A DNA stretch of 64,000 nt, taken from contig NZ_JABAIJ010000013.1 in the NCBI RefSeq assembly GCF_012641435.1, positions 62,001 through 126,000 of the forward strand, read 5' to 3'. Of this stretch, positions 60,184-64,000 are shown piece after piece. Source of the DNA: Rhizobium sp. P38BS-XIX. GTDB taxonomy: Bacteria; Pseudomonadota; Alphaproteobacteria; Rhizobiales; Rhizobiaceae. The position numbers were made by a program, and so were the translations under genes. Every line of letters starts with the position of its first letter. Position 1 is the stretch's first letter. Below the pieces are notes generated by a model. That model was not told where the DNA came from and ran no database searches. It saw only the letters and a program-made list of their open reading frames with translations.

Positions 60184-61329
60184 TTAGTTGGACGACAGAC
60201 TGCCCGGTTGCGGTGCGGCCGCTGTTGGAACGCTCTTCTGATAAACCGTCAACAACTTGGCTGCATCGACCATGCCGGCATTGCTGGCGTATAACGTGTC
60301 GCCATCCTGCATTTTGAACTGCTGCATCAAAACGAAATTCGAGACGTCTTTCAGGTTTACGCTGTAGATGACGGGCTTGATCGTAATGATGGTCGGGGCG
60401 CTTGCCGTTTTCGACAAGGGTGCAACGGCTTGCGAGTAAGTCTTCTGATTTCGGAAGAGGTAGAAATTCCGCGAGTCTGCGCGATCGTCAAGAAGGCCAC
60501 CGGCGCGAGCGAGCGCTTGGGCAAGCGTGGTTTTGCCCGGCTCAAGCGGGAATTCGCCCACGCTTTTGAAGGCGCCAAGCGCGGTGAAGCTCTGTGATGC
60601 GCCGTCGACGAAAACCTGGTCGCCTGGCAGCAGACGAACGTTCTGCTTGTCATCCTGCAAAATACGATCAAGCGGCGCGGTAGCGCGTTGCGATCCGCGG
60701 GTCAACGTCACGTTGGTGCTGGCCGGCGCGGAGGAAGCACCACCTGCGAGCGCGAGAACGTCGAGCACGCGTTCTTTCCGCGCCGTCAGCGGGAAGCGCC
60801 CTGCTGCGCGTACCTTGCCATCGACGGTGACGGCACTCGACGGCTTATCGACAACGGTCACAACAGCCTGCGGGTTGACCGAAGATCCCTTAAGCGCCGT
60901 TACGATCTGCGACTGCAGGCCTTCGGGTGTCGAATCGGCGACGCGCTGCTTGCCGACATAGGGCATGGTGACAAACCCGCGAGAGTCGACAGTAAAGCGG
61001 CCAAGATTGAGCGACTTGCTTTGCGTGGTCGAAAGCAATCCGTCTTCCCCGGTGTCGAGCACGTTGACGTCGATCACGTCGCCGGGGCGAAGGCGGGTAT
61101 CCGAGAACCCATTGGAACGGAGGCGTGCAAGCCCTTGGTCGGTCGGAGCGTAGGACGGCGTGACGACCTGCCCCCCCATCGGCGCATTGGATAACGGGAT
61201 GACCGGAATCCTTTCTCCCGAATGCGGCATCGTCGCATTACGAATGTTGCCGGCGCTTGGTCCGTCCGAGGGCCTCGCACAGGCACTCAAAACAACCAAT
61301 GGTAAGACGACCGCCGCCAATTTCCGCAT
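60184..61329 (-). CDS. Polysaccharide export outer-membrane lipoprotein (Wza-like), orphan
   Basis: A 381-residue protein. The ATG at 61329 has GGAGGC upstream and starts a lipoprotein signal MRKLAAVVLPLVVLSAC with lipobox LSAC and Cys17. The Poly_export domain starts about residue 95 (LRPGDVIDVNVLDTGE, VDSRGFVTMPYVGKQ), followed by two SLBB-like repeats (SSAVTVDGKVRAAGRFPLT; LLPGDQVFVDGASQSFTALGAF). Such proteins form outer-membrane channels for capsule or exopolysaccharide. No glycosyltransferase or Wzc gene is adjacent, so it may serve a locus elsewhere. Confidence 0.88.
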   Translation of the reverse strand: MRKLAAVVLPLVVLSACARPSDGPSAGNIRNATMPHSGERIPVIPLSNAPMGGQVVTPSYAPTDQGLARLRSNGFSDTRLRPGDVIDVNVLDTGEDGLLSTTQSKSLNLGRFTVDSRGFVTMPYVGKQRVADSTPEGLQSQIVTALKGSSVNPQAVVTVVDKPSSAVTVDGKVRAAGRFPLTARKERVLDVLALAGGASSAPASTNVTLTRGSQRATAPLDRILQDDKQNVRLLPGDQVFVDGASQSFTALGAFKSVGEFPLEPGKTTLAQALARAGGLLDDRADSRNFYLFRNQKTYSQAVAPLSKTASAPTIITIKPVIYSVNLKDVSNFVLMQQFKMQDGDTLYASNAGMVDAAKLLTVYQKSVPTAAAPQPGSLSSN

Positions 61330-61763
61330 TCCAGAGCCTCCTTCGGATGTTACAGGCAATGCAGAAATATCAACCAGAAGGCGGGAGGCAATATGGGAGC
61401 CTAATAAATAATGAAATATGACAGTCCGGTTGTTTACGAATGTGTCTAAATAGCAACCGCATGCCATTGAGATCGCCAAAAACACACTCCGCATCTTGAA
61501 TTTGAGCCGAACCTTCGCCCTGAAATAGCGGGCAAATGCGAATCATTGCGCATAGCCCGCAAGCGTCGCATCCGAAATTTGACGCCCTTTGCGTTGCCAT
61601 GAAAAAGACATAGTGCAGCATGGTTCGAATGGCGGACCGGCGCTCCGCCCTGCCAAATTCCTCTCGTCTGGCGCGTTCCAAACGATAGACATATGCGCGG
61701 CAGGATAGTATCTCTTGCGCCTCAATGGCTTGACCTCCCCCGACTCAACCAAGAGGCAATATA
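61330..61763. other. 434-bp intergenic region with a composite stem-loop
   Basis: It separates the divergent Wza-like and small secreted protein genes and must hold their promoters. At 61528-61560 GCGGGC/GCCCGC (6 bp) encloses ATGCG/CGCAT (5 bp) with an internal bulge of AA opposite A and an 8-nt loop. A smaller GGCGGA/TCCGCC stem lies near 61635. A 103-codon minus-strand frame covers part of this region but has no SD or domain, so I do not call it. A small RNA or long structured leader is possible. Confidence 0.5.
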
Positions 61764-62177
61764 ATGATGCTTACAAGGATAGGTTTTGCGTTCGCGCTTG
61801 CGGTTCTCTCGGCTTCGCCGGCATTGGCAGATGCTTGCGCAGACCATTACGAGAGCAGCGGAGTTCCGCTGGTGACCGGCATCACCTACAAAACCTGGAT
61901 GATCTTCCCCTCGATAAACACCAACGCCGCCTTCGATAAGGTCTCCCGCGCTGTGCTGGCCGAAGGTTTTGTCGATGTGAACGTTGAAAAGAAGCTGGGG
62001 ACGCTGACAGCACAGCAGGAAACAAGCGGCTCAGGTCGACCGCAGACCCTGCGTGTCGTCGTTCGCAAGAATGGCAAGGGCAGCCGCGTCGATGCAGTCT
62101 TCATCGTGCAGGCCGGTCAAGTCGCTCCGGGCGTCAGCAAGAACCTTTGCCGCATCGTCAACGCTGTCGGCGAATAA
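61764..62177 (+). CDS. Small secreted protein, function unknown
   Basis: A 137-residue product with AGAGG 8 nt upstream of the ATG and a clear signal peptide cut after ALA near residue 22 (then DACADHYESSG). The mature part of about 115 residues has two cysteines (Cys25 and one in NLCRIV near the C-terminus) that could form a disulphide. It has alternating strands (TLRVVVRKNGKGSRVDAVFIVQ). I do not recognise a family. It is probably periplasmic and convergent with the AraC-type regulator. Confidence 0.75.
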   Translation: MMLTRIGFAFALAVLSASPALADACADHYESSGVPLVTGITYKTWMIFPSINTNAAFDKVSRAVLAEGFVDVNVEKKLGTLTAQQETSGSGRPQTLRVVVRKNGKGSRVDAVFIVQAGQVAPGVSKNLCRIVNAVGE

Positions 62178-62190
62178 GACTGTAGCGGAC

Positions 62191-63174
62191 TCAGACCTGC
62201 GCTCGACGTAGTCTTGCGGCGTCCGAGGGCATTTCCCCGAAAGACTGATGATAAAGGGCTGCGAAGCGCCCCATGTGGGAAAAGCCCCAATCGCGCGCAA
62301 CCTCGGATACCGATTGAAGGCACGCAGGATCCATCAGGGCCCTGCGTGCACCCTGCAGACGGATGGACCTCAGATAATTGATGGGCGTCGTATCCTTGAA
62401 CTGCTGGAATGCCGCCTGCAAGGCCCGCACGCTTGTGCCGGCTTCACGCGCAATATCGGTAATACCGATGTTCAATCCCGCATTGGCATGCATGTAATCG
62501 ATCGCCCGCTTCAGCCGCCTGGGGATTGCCGGCGAAACCGGCTTCAGCAAACGCATTGAATAATTGTTCGGGACTGCTTCGAGAAGCCTGATCATCATGG
62601 CCTGTAGAAGATGCTCGGTAAAAAGGCCCGAGGATTGATCTGCGTCATCCGCAGTCAGACTATCCCAGATCAGGCGACCGAGCGCTGCAATTCGCGCACC
62701 CTTCTCGCCTGAAAGATCGATCGCATCGGTAAATTCTAGCCCAGCCACGACCGGTGCGTCCAACAACTCACTCAATTGGCGTGTCATGGCAGACCTTTCG
62801 AACGCAATCCCGATGTGACTGCGTTGCTCATGCAAGACCAGCCGCTCAAAGGACGACATGTTGCAGATAAGCCCCCTGCCCGGCTCGGATTCCAATTGCC
62901 TGCCGCCGGTATCGACACTCATCTTGCCTGATGACGGGAGATAGAGAGCATAGGCATCCGGCCCCCCCGATAGTGTCACACGCATTCCCGAATGACAGCT
63001 TCCATTCCAGACGCTGAAATCTCCCAGGGAATAATGCCGATCCTGGACCGACACGAGCATGCGTCGCTGCAAGGGCTCGACGACGGCCGGGAATAACGTC
63101 TTTTCATAATGCGCGGTCATTTCCGCAGCATCTGCGTTCTCGATTTTGAATACGGACCCAGTCAGAGACTTCAA
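62191..63174 (-). CDS. AraC-family transcriptional regulator
   Basis: A 327-residue regulator. The N-terminal AraC-binding-like domain (about 1-200) includes SVWNGSCHSGMRVTLSGGPD and FERLVLHEQRSHIGIAFE. The C-terminal double helix-turn-helix (about 222-320) has MHANAGLNIGITDIAREAGTSVRALQAAFQ and SVSEVARDWGFSHMGRFAALYHQSFGEMPS. It resembles the branch with an AraC_binding_2 domain seen in FeaR/OruR-like regulators of catabolism. The target is unknown. An AT-rich 441-bp region lies upstream. Confidence 0.88.
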   Translation of the reverse strand: MKSLTGSVFKIENADAAEMTAHYEKTLFPAVVEPLQRRMLVSVQDRHYSLGDFSVWNGSCHSGMRVTLSGGPDAYALYLPSSGKMSVDTGGRQLESEPGRGLICNMSSFERLVLHEQRSHIGIAFERSAMTRQLSELLDAPVVAGLEFTDAIDLSGEKGARIAALGRLIWDSLTADDADQSSGLFTEHLLQAMMIRLLEAVPNNYSMRLLKPVSPAIPRRLKRAIDYMHANAGLNIGITDIAREAGTSVRALQAAFQQFKDTTPINYLRSIRLQGARRALMDPACLQSVSEVARDWGFSHMGRFAALYHQSFGEMPSDAARLRRAQV

Positions 63175-63615
63175 ATATTATCCCCTCGCGATCGCCGACC
63201 CGCTTTTCAAGACATCACTCAATGCGAATAGAAGAATATAACCGGCAATAGATTTTAATAGGAAATAAATTTAGCCATTTTGTGGCCAAATTTCACCGAC
63301 GTATAAATGTAAAATATACAAAGTAATGACTACTGAGCATTCAGAACTTTATTTGAACTTTCAAATACATCGTATTTCCATCAATGCTTAATAAAAAGAT
63401 GCGCGATTATTTTAATTTTAAAGAAATCTGTGGTTGCTCTTAGTAGAAACCCCACCTAGTGAGCGAAGCTCGTCAAAGTTGCGTAGCCATGTCGTCTTCC
63501 GGCAACTACGGAGCAGGAGGCAATCATGTCCTTCGATGATGTCGTTCAATACTAATGAGGTACACTTTAGTGGCGGTCATCGAGCGACGCACAGGCAGAC
63601 TGTATCTCCGCTCGG
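63175..63615. other. 441-bp AT-rich gene-poor region
   Basis: The first 250 bp are strikingly AT-rich for this genome (for example around 63230-63425). They presumably hold the araC promoter. A strong SD, GCAGGAGG, lies 5 nt before an ATG at 63526, but that frame closes after nine codons (MSFDDVVQY). It may be a leader peptide or the remnant of a decayed or inserted gene. No terminal repeats or transposase domain were seen. Confidence 0.5.
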
Positions 63616-64000
63616 CTAAGGCCTGCGGCTGCTACCGCGTACAATCAGCTCTGGAGAGATGCTGATATTGGCGACGTGCTGGGTGCCGTCAAGAATATCA
63701 AGGATCAGTTGGCCGGTGCGCTCGCCTATAGCGCGGGCGAAGACATTGATCGTGGTCAGCGTCGGCACGCAAACCTCTCCGATTTCGTAATTGCCAAATC
63801 CGGCAATGAAAAATCGGCCAGGAACCGGGATGGCACGCCGCTGACATTCGGCCAGCGCGCCGTAGGCGGCAAGATCGGAAACACAGACAACCGCGTCCGT
63901 ATCCGGATAGACCTTGATCAGCTCCGCCATCGCATTCGCGCCTTCGCGTATCGATATCGGCGGCGCACCTGTCGCAATCAACCGGGATGGATCAAGGTCA
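63616..64000 (-). CDS. LacI-family transcriptional regulator, C-terminal part only
   Basis: 128 codons run from the window edge to a stop at 63616. They match the end of the LacI effector-binding core: VVCVSDLAAYGALAECQRRAIPVPGRF, IAGFGNYEIGEVCVPTLTTI and GERTGQLILDIL. The HTH and N-terminal half lie beyond the window. It regulates an unseen, probably sugar-related, target. Confidence 0.85.
   Translation of the reverse strand, partial: DLDPSRLIATGAPPISIREGANAMAELIKVYPDTDAVVCVSDLAAYGALAECQRRAIPVPGRFFIAGFGNYEIGEVCVPTLTTINVFARAIGERTGQLILDILDGTQHVANISISPELIVRGSSRRP

Noticed and set aside
61370..61681. 103-codon minus-strand frame upstream of the Wza-like gene
   Set aside because: No SD, no domain, and it overlaps the lipoprotein leader region and the composite stem-loop.
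63434..63619. 61-codon plus-strand frame in the AT-rich region
   Set aside because: It starts at a TTG without an SD and is rich in Ser/Arg, with no family likeness. It could only be a remnant.
1..64000. tRNA, rRNA, integrase, att sites or intact insertion sequences
   Set aside because: None was recognised on either strand, so I make no claim that any region is a mobile island.

Overview
The window is chromosomal-type DNA of an alphaproteobacterium. The most likely source is Rhizobiaceae (Rhizobium or a close relative). Coding GC is high and ATGA/GTGA overlaps are frequent. There are two carbohydrate or hydroxyacid ABC importers, and a type VI secretion (T6SS) locus laid out like the imp/hcp divergon of Agrobacterium tumefaciens: two TssC paralogues, TagJ, Fha, a TagF-PppA fusion, PpkA and no TssJ. 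I cannot name the species from sequence alone. No tRNA, rRNA, CRISPR array or intact insertion sequence was seen.

Region 1 (1-8.5 kb) is a catabolic divergon. On the minus strand a Liv-type importer (binding protein, two permeases, two ATPases) leads into a LarA-family nickel-pincer racemase/epimerase cut by the window edge. On the plus strand are an aldo-keto reductase, a COG3618 sugar lactonase and a second aldo-keto reductase of the L-fucose dehydrogenase type. Together they suggest uptake, oxidation, lactone opening and epimerisation of a (deoxy)sugar or its aldonic acid. A FadR-type operator sits at the importer promoter. Region 2 (8.5-19.2 kb) holds a small membrane protein, an EamA exporter, a 1231-residue autotransporter divergent from an orphan OmpR-type regulator, an unrecognised protein, a signal peptidase I homologue lacking its catalytic lysine, and a PAS-GGDEF-EAL protein. 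Region 3 (19.2-23.1 kb, minus strand) is a GntR-controlled sugar-acid operon: GntR, an UxuA-like dehydratase, a KdgD-like dehydratase and a beta-propeller lactonase.

Region 4 (23.4-32.5 kb, plus strand) is the most unusual part. A ribose-type ABC importer is followed by an SDR dehydrogenase, DhaK, DhaL, then a 698-residue protein in which a SorC-type sugar-sensing repressor is fused to a second complete DhaK kinase subunit, then a second DhaL. No DhaM phosphotransferase subunit is present, so the kinases probably use ATP on a ketose made by the dehydrogenase. A 35-bp nested dyad overlaps the likely promoter of the operon.

Region 5 (32.5-60.2 kb) is the T6SS. The minus-strand arm carries ClpV, Hcp, an unknown protein, VgrG, a small candidate adaptor, a nuclease effector and two paralogous immunity candidates. 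The plus-strand arm carries tssA, B, C, a second tssC, tagJ, E, F, G, fha, K, L, M, tagF-pppA and ppkA. Hcp is bracketed by RNA hairpins, and the leader of tssA can hide its own ribosome-binding site. Region 6 (60.2-64 kb) has an orphan Wza-like lipoprotein, a small secreted protein, an AraC regulator, an AT-rich gene-poor stretch and the C-terminal part of a LacI-type regulator cut by the window end.
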